NCBI GenBank assembly: GCA_963703085.1
Contig: OY969789.1
Coordinates: 1,674,001 to 1,738,000, forward strand
Length of the DNA: 64,000 nucleotides
DNA from: DATAEG01 sp963703085
GTDB lineage: Bacteria; Actinomycetota; Actinomycetes; Mycobacteriales; Jatrophihabitantaceae
Reading direction: 5' to 3'
In this document: positions 8,417 to 17,426 of the stretch, in pieces
How positions within the stretch are numbered: position 1 is the first letter of the stretch
Layout of the letters: each line of letters begins with the position of its first letter
Position numbers and translations under genes: made by a program
The notes under the pieces: generated by a model
What the model was told of the DNA's origin: nothing
What the model saw: the letters and a program-made list of their open reading frames with translations, nothing else
Database searches by the model: none

Positions 8417-10485
8417 GCCGGCTTCTTGGCGACCAGGGTGAGCACGTCATAGGTGGCAACGAGGTTGCCGTCCTGCTGGGTGATCTGCACGTCCCAGCGC
8501 ACCTCGCCGTAGTCCTCCGACTGCCGTGCCTTCTTGTCCTTGCAGGTGAGCGCGACGGTCACCGTGTCGCCCGGATAGACCGGCGTGAGGAAACGCAGGT
8601 TGTCCAGCCCGTAGTTCGCCAGCACCGGACCGGGCGCCGGATCGACGAACAACCCCGCCGCGGCCGAGACGAGGAAATAACCGTGCGCGACCCGGGCACC
8701 GAACAGCGGGTTGGCCGCCGCGGCCGCCTCATCCATGTGCGCATAGAACGTGTCGCCGGTGAGCTCGGCGAACTTCTCGATGTCCTCGAGCGTGACCGTA
8801 CGACTGCCGGTGATCAGCGTCTCGCCGATGCGCAGCTCCTCGAGGTGCTTGCGGAACGGATGCACCGCGTCCTCGAGCCGCTCAGCACCGGCCACCCAGC
8901 GCCCGGTGACCGCCGCGACCATGGTCGGCGGGCCCTGGACCGCGGTGCGCTGCATGAAGTGCTCGACGCCGCGGATACCGCCGAGCTCCTCGCCGCCCCC
9001 GGCTCTGCCCGGGCCGCCGTGCACGAGCATCGGCGTGGGCGAACCATGCCCGGTGGACGACTTGGCATCGTCGCGGTTCAGCACCAACACGCGGCCGTGC
9101 GCCGCTGCCAGACCGCGCACCAACTCCCTGACTGCGTCGGGGTCGTACGAGACGACCGAACCGACGAGGCTGCCGCCGCCCAGCGCCGCCAGCCGCACCG
9201 CGTCGGAGACGTCCCGGTAACCGATGACCGTTGCCACCGGGCCGAACGCCTCGACGGTATGCACCGCGTCCGCATCGGCGTCCCGTGCCACCAACACCGT
9301 CGGGGCGAGGAAGGCGCCCGCACCCTCGATGGCTTCGCCGCCGATCACCACGTCGGCAACATCGGACAGCGCCTTCAGCGAACGCAGCACCTCGTCACGC
9401 TGCGCCAGGCTGGCCAACGCGCCCATCGTGGTTCCCTCGTCACGCGGATCGCCGACGACCACCTTCGCCAACTTCTCCCGAAGCGCGCCGACCACTGCGT
9501 CCACCTGCGCCGCCGGCACCAATGCGCGGCGGATGGCGGTGCACTTCTGCCCGGCCTTCACCGTCATCTCGCGGACCACCTCGCGGATGTACAGATCGAA
9601 CTCGGGTGTGCCTGGCACGGCGTCCGGACCGAGGATCGAGCAGTTCAGCGAGTCTGCTTCCGCGGTGAACCGCACACTGTTGGTGATCACGGTCGGGTGG
9701 GCGCGCAGTCGCGCGGCGGTGTCGGCGGAGCCGGTGAACGCCACCGCGTCCTGACCGGTCAAGTGCTCGAACAGATCGCCCACCGAACCGCAGATCAACT
9801 GCACCGAACCCTCCGGCAGCAGACCGGAGTCCACCATGTCCGCGAAGACTGCCTCGGTCAGATAGGCCGTCGCGCTGGCCGGCTTGACGATCACTGGCAG
9901 ACCGGCCAGGAAGGCCGGCGCGAACTTCTCCAGCATCCCCCAGACCGGGAAGTTGTACGCATTGATGAAGACCCCGACGCCCGGTCGGGAGCTGTAGATG
10001 TGCTGGGCGACGAAACTGCCGTCCTTGCTCTGCGCCTCCGGCGGACCGTCGCAGAACACGACGTCATCGGGCAGCTCGCGCCGACCGCGACTGGAGTACG
10101 CGAACAGCACGCCAATCCCCCCGTCGACGTCGAAGCGCGAGTCGAACGAGGTGGCGCCGGTGGCCGCAGACAGTGGGTAGTACCGCTGCTCGCGCCGCTC
10201 GTTCAGGTGCAGCGCGAGCTGCTTGAGGATGGCGGCGCGCTCGGTGAACGTCAGCTGACCGAGAGCCGGACCACCCACGGCTCGCGCATAACGCAGCATT
10301 ACCGCCACATCCAGGCCGGTACTGGAGATCCGGGCCACCGGCTCGCCGGTGCTCGCATCCGGCAACACCGTGCCTTCGTCGCTCGCCTCGTACCAAGAAC
10401 CGGCCGCGTAACTGCGCAGCAACTGCGGACTGCGTGCCGCCGACGGCGCCCGGTGCGCAGTGTTTTCCTCAGGTTCGTTCGCCAT
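8413..10485 (-). CDS. paaZ: bifunctional oxepin-CoA hydrolase / 3-oxo-5,6-dehydrosuberyl-CoA semialdehyde dehydrogenase
   Basis: PaaZ opens the seven-membered oxepin-CoA ring in phenylacetate degradation and oxidises the resulting aldehyde. At 690 residues it has the full two-domain length. The N-terminal aldehyde dehydrogenase domain (about 20-530) has the catalytic cysteine in VKAGQKCTAIRRAL and the general-base glutamate in FTAEADSLN. The C-terminal MaoC-like hydratase domain (about 550-685) has the active-site segment FAELTGDTFYAHMDEAAAAA. ATG at 10485 starts it; an OsmC-like gene follows with overlap. No paaABCDE oxygenase genes are in the window; paaK and paaI are about 26 kb away. Close homologues also act on other CoA-linked aldehydes. 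Confidence 0.88.
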   Translation of the reverse strand: MANEPEENTAHRAPSAARSPQLLRSYAAGSWYEASDEGTVLPDASTGEPVARISSTGLDVAVMLRYARAVGGPALGQLTFTERAAILKQLALHLNERREQRYYPLSAATGATSFDSRFDVDGGIGVLFAYSSRGRRELPDDVVFCDGPPEAQSKDGSFVAQHIYSSRPGVGVFINAYNFPVWGMLEKFAPAFLAGLPVIVKPASATAYLTEAVFADMVDSGLLPEGSVQLICGSVGDLFEHLTGQDAVAFTGSADTAARLRAHPTVITNSVRFTAEADSLNCSILGPDAVPGTPEFDLYIREVVREMTVKAGQKCTAIRRALVPAAQVDAVVGALREKLAKVVVGDPRDEGTTMGALASLAQRDEVLRSLKALSDVADVVIGGEAIEGAGAFLAPTVLVARDADADAVHTVEAFGPVATVIGYRDVSDAVRLAALGGGSLVGSVVSYDPDAVRELVRGLAAAHGRVLVLNRDDAKSSTGHGSPTPMLVHGGPGRAGGGEELGGIRGVEHFMQRTAVQGPPTMVAAVTGRWVAGAERLEDAVHPFRKHLEELRIGETLITGSRTVTLEDIEKFAELTGDTFYAHMDEAAAAANPLFGARVAHGYFLVSAAAGLFVDPAPGPVLANYGLDNLRFLTPVYPGDTVTVALTCKDKKARQSEDYGEVRWDVQITQQDGNLVATYDVLTLVAKKPA

Positions 10486-10559
10486 GCAGCGAACTTACTG
10501 CCCGCCGCCGCGGCGTTCCGGGCTTGCTTGTTCGACGCGGCCGTCGTACGGTCGGTGCT

Positions 10560-10582
10560 CGTAGGATGTAGAACGTCCTACG
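10560..10582. promoter_or_regulatory. 7-bp inverted repeat upstream of sialidase, candidate operator
   Basis: CGTAGGA and TCCTACG form a perfect inverted repeat with a 9-bp spacer, about 30-50 bp before the sialidase ATG in the 127-bp divergent gap with paaZ. It could be a repressor operator for either gene; no regulator is adjacent. Confidence 0.4.
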
Positions 10583-10612
10583 GCGCCTACGCTGATTCCG
10601 AGAGGACCCCCC

Positions 10613-11842
10613 ATGCGAGCACCGACCCGTTTCATCCTCACCGTGACCGGCGCTGTCTGCGCCCTCGCCGCATCGACCGTGGTCGCCCGGACGGGCTCAT
10701 CGGCTGCGCCGGCCCCAGCGCACCCCCGACCGCCGGCGTGTGCGCAGTCTGTCCCGTACACCGCGAACACCGACGGTTATGCCAGCTATCGCATCCCCGC
10801 CGTGATCGAGGCCCGGCACGGCTGGTTGCTCGCCTTCGCCGAAGGCCGCCGAGCTGGCACGGCCGATTCGGGCAACATCGATGTGGTGCTGCGTCGCTCC
10901 TCGGACGGCGGTTGCTCGTGGCAGCCGCTGCAGGTAGTCGCCTCTGGAGCCGGTAACACCCGAGGAAATCCAGCTCCCGTCCTCGATCCTGCTACCGGCA
11001 AGGTGGTGCTGGTGACGTCGTACAACGGCGGCACGGTCACCGAATCCCAGATCTTGCAGGGGAAGGTCCCGGCGGACGAGTCGCGCCGAGTCTTCGTGCA
11101 GACCAGCGCTGACGACGGCGCGAGCTTCACCGCGCCACGCGAGATCACCGCGTCGACCAAGCTGGCCAACTGGCGTTGGTACGCGACCGGACCGGGTCAC
11201 GCCACGGTGCTCAGTGGCGGACCGCACGCCGGTCGCATCGTCGTGCCGGCGAACCACTCCATCGCACCGCCGGCCGGCTCCACCGACCTCGGCTCCGAGG
11301 CGAAGTACTACGGCGGCCACGACATCTACAGCGACGACCACGGCGCGACCTGGCACATCGGCTTCGTCGACGACAACCCGGACAACTACATCAACGTCAA
11401 CGAGACCACCGCTACCCAGCTCACCGACGGACGTCTCTACTTCAACACCCGCGATCAGAACGGCACGTCCCCGGGGAATCGTGCCGACGCCTATTCGACC
11501 GACGGCGGATCCACCCTCGTCGCTGCGTATGCCCCGCAGGACACCATCGTCGGACCGGTTGTCGAGGGCAGCGTGCTGCAGATCCGCGGCGGCCGCAACG
11601 CGCCGCTGCTGTTCGCAGGGCCGGCCGACCCGAATGCCCGGGCAGCAATGACCATCCGGATCAGCCACGACAACGGCGTGACGTGGCCGCGAGCGGTCCC
11701 GATCAGCGGCCTGCCGGCCGCGTACTCCGATCTCGTCCAGCTCGATGCAAGGACGGTCGGCCTGTTCTACGAGACCGGGCCCACCTCGTCCTCGGACACC
11801 ATCACCTTCCGGCGCATTTCGCTGGATGACCTGACCGGCTGA
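10613..11842 (+). CDS. secreted exo-alpha-sialidase (GH33-type)
   Basis: Exported sialidase of 409 residues that would release terminal sialic acid from glycans. A Sec-type signal peptide (MRAPTRFILTVTGAVCALAA, then an Ala-rich cleavage region) is followed by the sialidase YRIP arginine motif (ASYRIPAVIEA). At least four to five Asp-box repeats follow: SSDGGCSW, SADDGASF, SDDHGATW, STDGGSTL and SHDNGVTW. Further family segments are LLAFAEGRR and GNPAPVLDPATGKVVL. The ATG at 10613 has weak upstream purines (gagagga). No sialic-acid transport or catabolic genes are nearby, so the enzyme may serve scavenging from host or environmental glycans. Confidence 0.88.
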   Translation: MRAPTRFILTVTGAVCALAASTVVARTGSSAAPAPAHPRPPACAQSVPYTANTDGYASYRIPAVIEARHGWLLAFAEGRRAGTADSGNIDVVLRRSSDGGCSWQPLQVVASGAGNTRGNPAPVLDPATGKVVLVTSYNGGTVTESQILQGKVPADESRRVFVQTSADDGASFTAPREITASTKLANWRWYATGPGHATVLSGGPHAGRIVVPANHSIAPPAGSTDLGSEAKYYGGHDIYSDDHGATWHIGFVDDNPDNYINVNETTATQLTDGRLYFNTRDQNGTSPGNRADAYSTDGGSTLVAAYAPQDTIVGPVVEGSVLQIRGGRNAPLLFAGPADPNARAAMTIRISHDNGVTWPRAVPISGLPAAYSDLVQLDARTVGLFYETGPTSSSDTITFRRISLDDLTG

Positions 11843-11872
11843 TTCCTGCGCGTGGCGGTCTCGACCGGTTCG

Positions 11873-13006
11873 TCACCCGATGCCGAACCGGTCGGGACGC
11901 AGGAAGTCGATCGGCAGTTCGGTGTGACCGTCCAGGGCCAGGTCGGCCAGGATCTCGCCGACGACCGGGGTGAACTTGAAGCCATGCCCGGAGAACCCGG
12001 CAGCCACCGCGACCTGATGTTCGGCGCCGGGTAGCCAGCCGAGCAGGAAATCCTCGTCCGGCGTCATCGTGTACATGCACACCCGGGCGTCGACGACCGG
12101 CCCGTCGAGACCCGGAATCCGCTCGCGGACCGCGGCCTGCATCTCCGACTTCTCCGCCGCAGTGACGGCCCGGTCGATGCGGTCAGGGTCGACCTCTGGG
12201 CCGCGGTAGTGGAAGCCGATCTTCACGCCGGCGCCGGCCGCGCCGACGTGCGGGAAGCCGTACACCGCGTCGCCCGGGCCGGTCTCGAAGACGTACACCG
12301 GGAATCGGTCCGGTTCGAAGTCGGCCAGGCCGGCGGGCGGGTCGAGGAAGAACATCACCCGGCGCACCGCGCGCAGCGGCAACAGTCCCGGTGCGACGAG
12401 TTTCGGCGTCCAGGCGCCGGCAGCCAGCACCACGCGGGTGGCGGTGAGCGTCTGCGGCCCGAGGTGCACGGCAACCCCCGCGGTGGTCAGGGACCAACCG
12501 TCCACGACGGTGTGGAACCGCAGCTCGGCGCCGGCCTGCGTGGCAAGGTCGAGCTGGGTCTGCACGGCCTGCTCGGGGTTGACGTAGCCGGCATTCGCCT
12601 CGTACACGCCGCACTCTCCGGTACGCAGCGCGAACTGCGGATACCGCTCGGCCATCGCGGCTTGATCCAGTACCTCGTGCGGCAGCTCCCACCGACGGGC
12701 TGACTCCAGCGTCCCGGTGACGACCGACGAGTCCGCCGCGCCGATCATCAACGCGCCGGTCCGGGTCAGCAGCTGCTCGCCGAGGCGCTCCCAGTGCTGG
12801 TACGCCCGGCGCAGCAACGGAACGTAATCCGGGTGTTCGAAGTACGCCTGCCGCACGATGCGCGTCTCGCCGTGACTGGAGCCCTGATCGTGCGCCGGAC
12901 CGAACCGCTCCAGCCCGAGCACGCGAGCACCGCGTTCGGCCAACTGCGCGGCGGCCGCCGAGCCCATCCCGCCGAGGCCCAGCACGATCACGTCGTAGTC
13001 CGTCAC
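11873..13006 (-). CDS. FAD-dependent oxidoreductase, monomeric sarcosine oxidase/N-methyltryptophan oxidase-like
   Basis: DAO-family flavoenzyme of 377 residues, oxidising N-methyl amino acids to amine plus formaldehyde with release of peroxide. The dinucleotide motif LGLGGMGSAAAAQLA is at about 8-23, followed by the FAD-ribose region GLERF and the SSHGETRIVRQAYFEHPDYV stretch typical of monomeric sarcosine oxidases. Near the C-terminus RVCMYTMTPDEDF contains the cysteine that carries covalent FAD in this family. The start is taken at GTG 13006, just before the FAD motif; the longer upstream frame is antisense to the hydrolase gene. Exact substrate is not determined. Confidence 0.85.
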   Translation of the reverse strand: MTDYDVIVLGLGGMGSAAAAQLAERGARVLGLERFGPAHDQGSSHGETRIVRQAYFEHPDYVPLLRRAYQHWERLGEQLLTRTGALMIGAADSSVVTGTLESARRWELPHEVLDQAAMAERYPQFALRTGECGVYEANAGYVNPEQAVQTQLDLATQAGAELRFHTVVDGWSLTTAGVAVHLGPQTLTATRVVLAAGAWTPKLVAPGLLPLRAVRRVMFFLDPPAGLADFEPDRFPVYVFETGPGDAVYGFPHVGAAGAGVKIGFHYRGPEVDPDRIDRAVTAAEKSEMQAAVRERIPGLDGPVVDARVCMYTMTPDEDFLLGWLPGAEHQVAVAAGFSGHGFKFTPVVGEILADLALDGHTELPIDFLRPDRFGIG

Positions 13007-13061
13007 AGTCCGCGATGCTAGAGCCCGCGGGCAGCCGACTCGTGCCGTAGCGTCGGTCGGC

Positions 13062-13946
13062 GTGAGCGTGGTGCCCACCCGCCGGACGGTCGAGCTGGCC
13101 GGCCACCGCGTCTCCTACCAGGAAGCCGGTCCGCCCGACGGGCCGCCGGTGGTACTCCTGCACGGCGTCGCGTCGGATGGCACCACGTGGCAGCCGGCCA
13201 TCGACGAGCTGGCCGACTGGGGCCTGCGAGTACTCGTCCCAGACTTGCTCGGGCACGGCGAGTCCGCCAAGCCCGCGCTCGACTACACCCTCGACACGTT
13301 CGCCGAGCAACTCCGCGACTTGCTGCTGCTGCTCGGGGTGCCGAGCGCGACGGTGGCCGGGCATTCGCTGGGCGGCGCGATCGCGATGCATTTCGGCTAC
13401 CTCTATCCCGACGCACTGCAGCGTCTGGTGCTCGTCTCCAGCGGCGGCCTCGGCCGCGAGGTGCACCCGCTGCTGCGGGCCGCGACGCTCCCCGGCGCGG
13501 ACCTCGTCCTCCGCCTCGCCGTCAACCCTCAGACGGCGAGGCTGTATCGCTCTGCCTGGTTGCATCGCCGGCTGCGACTGTCCGACGGGTCGGTGACCAA
13601 CCTCAGCCGAGCCGGACGCAACCTGCTGACCCGGGACAGCCGGGTCGCGTTCTTCGCCACCCTGCGCTCGGTAGTGGAGCCGACCGGACAGCGCGGCAAC
13701 ATGATTGAGATGGACTACCTCGCGGCGCACGTCCCGACGCTGATCGTCTGGTCCGCGAACGACCACGTGATCCCGGTCCGGCACGCACATGCCATCCACG
13801 AACACCTGCCCGGCAGCCGGCTGGAGCTGCTACCCGGCAGCTCGCATGAACCGCACCGCCGGTACGCGGCGCGGTTCGCCCGGCTCGTCGCCGAGTTCGT
13901 CACCGGTGCCGAGCGCAGCGATCAGGTGAGCAGCGCAGACGCCTGA
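13062..13946 (+). CDS. alpha/beta-fold hydrolase
   Basis: Alpha/beta hydrolase of 294 residues. The oxyanion strand VVLLHGVASDG is at about 28-38, the nucleophile elbow GHSLGG near 103-108, the acidic residue probably in IVWSANDHVIPV, and the catalytic histidine in GSSHEPHRRYA. The GTG at 13062 is used; the protein aligns with the fold from its first strand. No partner gene identifies the ester, epoxide or other substrate. It is divergent from the flavoenzyme gene and convergent with moaD. Confidence 0.82.
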   Translation: MSVVPTRRTVELAGHRVSYQEAGPPDGPPVVLLHGVASDGTTWQPAIDELADWGLRVLVPDLLGHGESAKPALDYTLDTFAEQLRDLLLLLGVPSATVAGHSLGGAIAMHFGYLYPDALQRLVLVSSGGLGREVHPLLRAATLPGADLVLRLAVNPQTARLYRSAWLHRRLRLSDGSVTNLSRAGRNLLTRDSRVAFFATLRSVVEPTGQRGNMIEMDYLAAHVPTLIVWSANDHVIPVRHAHAIHEHLPGSRLELLPGSSHEPHRRYAARFARLVAEFVTGAERSDQVSSADA

Positions 13947-13996
13947 CCCGCAGTAGCGGCCCGTTTCAGTGCCGATCTGGCGTGGATCCTGGTCGA

Positions 13997-14239
13997 CTAG
14001 CCACCGGCGAACGGTGGCAATACCTCGACGGTGGCACCGTCGGGCAGCGCGGCGCTCCGGTCGCGTACCACGAGCCCATCGAGCAACAGCGACGATGCCT
14101 CGAGCACGGCGGCCAACCGCGGACCGTGCTGTGCACCCAGCGTCGCCACTAAGTCGTCGACCCGGGTCGCCTCCACTTTCTCCTCACTCACCCCAGCCGC
14201 CGCGCGCGCACCGGCGAAGTAGCGGACCAGCACCGGCAC
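13997..14239 (-). CDS. moaD: MoaD/ThiS-like sulfur carrier
   Basis: Ubiquitin-fold sulfur carrier of 80 residues ending in Gly-Gly (PPFAGG), which is adenylated and thiocarboxylated to supply sulfur to molybdopterin synthase. The beta-grasp core VRYFAGARAAAG and VLPPFAGG matches MoaD better than ThiS. The GTG start lies 3 bp after the moaA stop, so it is the second gene of a moaA-moaD unit. Its place beside a molybdenum hydroxylase region supports a cofactor role. Confidence 0.85.
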   Translation of the reverse strand: MPVLVRYFAGARAAAGVSEEKVEATRVDDLVATLGAQHGPRLAAVLEASSLLLDGLVVRDRSAALPDGATVEVLPPFAGG

Positions 14240-14242
14240 CGG

Positions 14243-15256
14243 TCAGCCGCCGATCGCGGACATGGGGCGCGCCGGCTGCAGAAAGCCCGGGTCGTTGATC
14301 CCGTGGCCGGGCAGCTTGCTCGCCATCGCGGCAATCCAGCGGTCGGCGATTTCCTCATCGGTGGCGCCACCGCGCAGCGCGGCTCGCAGGTCGGACTCCT
14401 CGCGGGCGAAGAGGCAGTTGCGGATCTGGCCGTCGGCGGTGAGACGGGTGCGGTCGCAGGCTCCGCAGAACGGCCGGGTGACCGAGCCGATCACGCCGAC
14501 GGTCGCCGGGCCGCCGTCCACGAGCCAGCGCTCGGCCGGCGCGGAGCCGCGTTCCTCGGCCGCGGGGGTCAGGCTGAACTCGGTGCGCAGCGCGGCGAGG
14601 ATGTCGGCCGCGGTGACCATCTCCGCGCGCGTCCAGGTGTGCCCGGCGTCCAGCGGCATCTGCTCGATGAAGCGCAGTTGATATCCGTGCTCGACGCAGA
14701 AGCGCAGCAGCGCCGGCGCCTCGTCGTCGTTCACCCCGTGCATGAGCACGGTGTTCATCTTGACCGGACCGAGGCCGGCAGCAGCGGCGGCCTCGAGACC
14801 GGCCAGCACGTCGGCGTGCCGGTTGCGGTGAGTGATCGCCGCGAAGCGCTCCGGGTCCAGGGTGTCGAGCGAGACGTTGACGCGATCCAGCCCGGCCGAC
14901 TTCAGCGCGGCGGCCCGGCGGGCCAGTCCGATCGCGTTGGTCGTCAGGGAGATGTCCGGACGTGGCTGCAATGCACTGCTGGCTTCGATGATCTTCAGCA
15001 GCCCCGGGCGCACGAGCGGCTCGCCGCCGGTGAACCGCAGCTCGCGAATGCCGAGCATCCTGACACCGATGGTGATCACCCGGATCAGCTCGTCATCAGT
15101 GAGCACCTGCTCGGTGGGCAGCCAGTCGAGCCCCTCGGGCGGCATGCAGTAGGTGCAGCGCAGGTTGCAGCGATCAGTCAGCGAGACCCGCAGGTCGGTG
15201 GCAACCCGGCCGTAGGCATCGCCCAGCGCACGGGCGGCGGCGACGGAGGCACTCAC
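14243..15256 (-). CDS. moaA: GTP 3',8-cyclase (molybdenum cofactor biosynthesis protein A)
   Basis: Radical-SAM enzyme that starts molybdopterin synthesis from GTP; 337 residues, normal length. The SAM cluster motif is CNLRCTYC (CxxxCxxC) near the N-terminus, followed by GGEPLVRPGL. The C-terminal second cluster is suggested by FCGACDRTRLTADG and the cysteine in RNCLFA. The protein ends in Gly-Gly, as MoaA does. Start taken at GTG 15256, just ahead of the conserved DLRVSLTDRCNLRC region. Divergent from the coxD-like gene by 90 bp, so both may respond to the need for molybdoenzyme assembly. Confidence 0.93.
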   Translation of the reverse strand: MSASVAAARALGDAYGRVATDLRVSLTDRCNLRCTYCMPPEGLDWLPTEQVLTDDELIRVITIGVRMLGIRELRFTGGEPLVRPGLLKIIEASSALQPRPDISLTTNAIGLARRAAALKSAGLDRVNVSLDTLDPERFAAITHRNRHADVLAGLEAAAAAGLGPVKMNTVLMHGVNDDEAPALLRFCVEHGYQLRFIEQMPLDAGHTWTRAEMVTAADILAALRTEFSLTPAAEERGSAPAERWLVDGGPATVGVIGSVTRPFCGACDRTRLTADGQIRNCLFAREESDLRAALRGGATDEEIADRWIAAMASKLPGHGINDPGFLQPARPMSAIGG

Positions 15257-15346
15257 CAGTCGAGAGTAACGGCCACGGCCAGAAGCTGCCCGGCTCTCCA
15301 TCCGGGCTCGGGTGCGCAGCCCAGCGCGGTAAGCCATGCTTGACGG

Positions 15347-16219
15347 ATGGAATCGATCGCGGATCCGCAGCAGCTGGCCGCATCCCTGCGCGAAACCGGG
15401 TATCTGCCGGACGAGGGCATCGCCACGGCTGCCTACCTTGCGCTGCGCATGGGCCGTCCGCTCTTCCTGGAGGGTGATGCCGGCGTCGGCAAGACGAGCC
15501 TGGCGCTGGCGCTGGCCGCGGCACTGCAGGTCTCGCTGGTCCGGCTGCAGTGTTACGAGGGCATCGACGCGTCGCAAGCCCTCTACGACTGGGACTTTCC
15601 CCGCCAGGTGCTGCACCTGCGGGCCGCCGAGACCGTCGGCGTCGCAGATGCCGAAGAGCTGGAGCACTCGTTGTACGACCGGCGCTTCCTCATCGCCCGG
15701 CCGATCCTGCAGGCGATCGAGCAGTCGCCGTGCGTCCTGCTCGTCGACGAGGTGGACCGCGCCGACGACGAGTTCGAGGCGTTCCTGCTCGAGGTGCTCG
15801 CCGACAGCGCGGTGACCATCCCCGAGCTGGGCACGATCAAGGCGAGCACACCGCCGCTGGTGGTGCTGACCTCCAACCGCACCCGGGAGGTGCACGACGC
15901 ACTGAAGCGGCGCTGCCTGTACCACTGGATCGGCCACCCGACGTTCGACCGCGAGGTCGCCATCCTCCGCGGCCGGCTACCCGAGATCACCGAACAGCTC
16001 GCCCGGGACGTGGCCGGCGCCGCGCAGAAGCTGCGCGCGGCGGACCTGCTCAAGCCGCCGGGTGTTTCGGAATCCCTGGACTGGGCGCAGGCGCTGCACC
16101 TGCTCGGCGCCCGCTCCCTCGATCGCGATCGTGCGGCGGCCACCCTCGGCGCCGTGCTCAAGTACCAGGAAGACGCCGACCGGATCCGCGACACGGTGCT
16201 GGCCGAATACGTGGGCTGA
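15347..16219 (+). CDS. coxD: MoxR-family AAA+ ATPase (CoxD-like)
   Basis: AAA+ ATPase of 290 residues. Walker A GDAGVGKTS is near 43-51, Walker B VLLVDEVDRAD near 130, sensor 1 in VVLTSNRTRE, and the arginine-rich KRRCLYHWI stretch is typical of MoxR/CoxD. In carboxydotrophs CoxD unfolds the apo-enzyme so that the copper/sulfur-molybdenum centre can be completed. It overlaps by one base (TGATG) with a von Willebrand A protein, the standard CoxD-CoxE partnership. The symbol is inferred from this pairing and the cox genes 3.4 kb downstream. Confidence 0.8.
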   Translation: MESIADPQQLAASLRETGYLPDEGIATAAYLALRMGRPLFLEGDAGVGKTSLALALAAALQVSLVRLQCYEGIDASQALYDWDFPRQVLHLRAAETVGVADAEELEHSLYDRRFLIARPILQAIEQSPCVLLVDEVDRADDEFEAFLLEVLADSAVTIPELGTIKASTPPLVVLTSNRTREVHDALKRRCLYHWIGHPTFDREVAILRGRLPEITEQLARDVAGAAQKLRAADLLKPPGVSESLDWAQALHLLGARSLDRDRAAATLGAVLKYQEDADRIRDTVLAEYVG

Positions 16220-17343
16220 TGACGGCATCGACGGCGCCGCGCGGTGAAATCGTCGACATCCTCCTGGGCTTCGCCCGGACGTTGCGGCATGCCGGCGTTC
16301 CTGCGTCACCCGACCGGGTCCAAGCGATGATCACCGCCTTGGGCCACCTGGACGTGCTCGACCCCGCGCAGGTCTACTGGGCCGGCCGGCTCACCCTCTG
16401 CGCCGATCCCGAAGATCTGGACCGCTACGACGCCGGGTTCGCCGCCTATTTCGGCAACGTGCCGCTGCAGCGGCCGGCGCAGAATCAGGAAGAGCTGCGC
16501 TACGAGACCCGGCCCTACGAGATCGACGTGGCGCAGCTCGGCGTCGAGGAGTCGGACGACTCGCCCGCCCACGCCGTCCAGGCCAGTACCGCGGAGGTGT
16601 TGCGGCACCGGGACGTCTCGACGTTGTCGCCGGCCGAACGCGACGAGCTGCGCCGGCTGTTCCTGCTGCTGGCGCCTCGGGTCGGCCGGCGCCGAACCCG
16701 CCGGCACGCACCGGCCGCTCGCGGCAGCATCGACCTGGAACGCACCGTGCGGCGGATGCTCAGCCAAGCTGGCGAACCGAGCCGGCTGTCCTATCGGCGT
16801 CGGCGCAGCAAACCGCGCAGGCTCGTCTTCCTCATCGATGTCAGCGGCTCGATGGAGCCCTATGCCGATTCACTACTGCGCCTGGCCCACGCCGCGGTCC
16901 GGGTGGCACCGGCCGGAACCGAAGTCTTCACCCTCGGCACCCGCCTCACACGGGTCACCCGGGAGCTGCGCCGCCGCGACCCGGATGTCGCGCTGAAGGC
17001 GGCCGGCGCCGCAATCCCGGACTGGAGCGGCGGCACCCGGCTGGGCGACTCGGTGAAGGCGTTCCTCGACAGATGGGGCCAACGCGGCGTGGCCCGCGGT
17101 GCGGTGGTGGTGCTGTGCTCCGACGGCTGGGAGCGCGGCGATCCGACCATGCTCGCAGAGCAGACCGCCCGATTGGCCCGACTGGCCCACTCGGTCATCT
17201 GGGTGAACCCGCACAAGGGCAAGGACGGCTTTGCTCCCCTTACCGGAGGCATGCAGGCCGCCCTTCCGCACGTCGCCGATCTGGTGGCCGGCCACAGCTT
17301 CGGTTCCTTCGAGCGGCTCGCCGACATCTTGAGCAAGGTGTGA
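16219..17343 (+). CDS. coxE: VWA domain protein (CoxE-like)
   Basis: Protein of 374 residues with a C-terminal von Willebrand factor A domain. The metal-ion site starts DVSGSMEPYADS at about residue 204, with later conserved WSGGTRLGDSVK and LCSDGWERGD. The N-terminal half is a helical region seen in CoxE proteins, and an Arg-rich linker (GRRRTRRH) precedes the VWA domain. The ATG overlaps the stop of the MoxR gene, so the pair is co-translated. CoxE works with CoxD in metal-site maturation of CO-dehydrogenase-type enzymes; here that role is inferred from context. Confidence 0.8.
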   Translation: MTASTAPRGEIVDILLGFARTLRHAGVPASPDRVQAMITALGHLDVLDPAQVYWAGRLTLCADPEDLDRYDAGFAAYFGNVPLQRPAQNQEELRYETRPYEIDVAQLGVEESDDSPAHAVQASTAEVLRHRDVSTLSPAERDELRRLFLLLAPRVGRRRTRRHAPAARGSIDLERTVRRMLSQAGEPSRLSYRRRRSKPRRLVFLIDVSGSMEPYADSLLRLAHAAVRVAPAGTEVFTLGTRLTRVTRELRRRDPDVALKAAGAAIPDWSGGTRLGDSVKAFLDRWGQRGVARGAVVVLCSDGWERGDPTMLAEQTARLARLAHSVIWVNPHKGKDGFAPLTGGMQAALPHVADLVAGHSFGSFERLADILSKV

Positions 17344-17426
17344 CCGGGGATCGCGTCCGGCGTAGCAGAAAATAAAATCCGACTCGTCCCGGTCGCAAAC
17401 ACTCGGGCCGGACGTACGCTTCGGCC

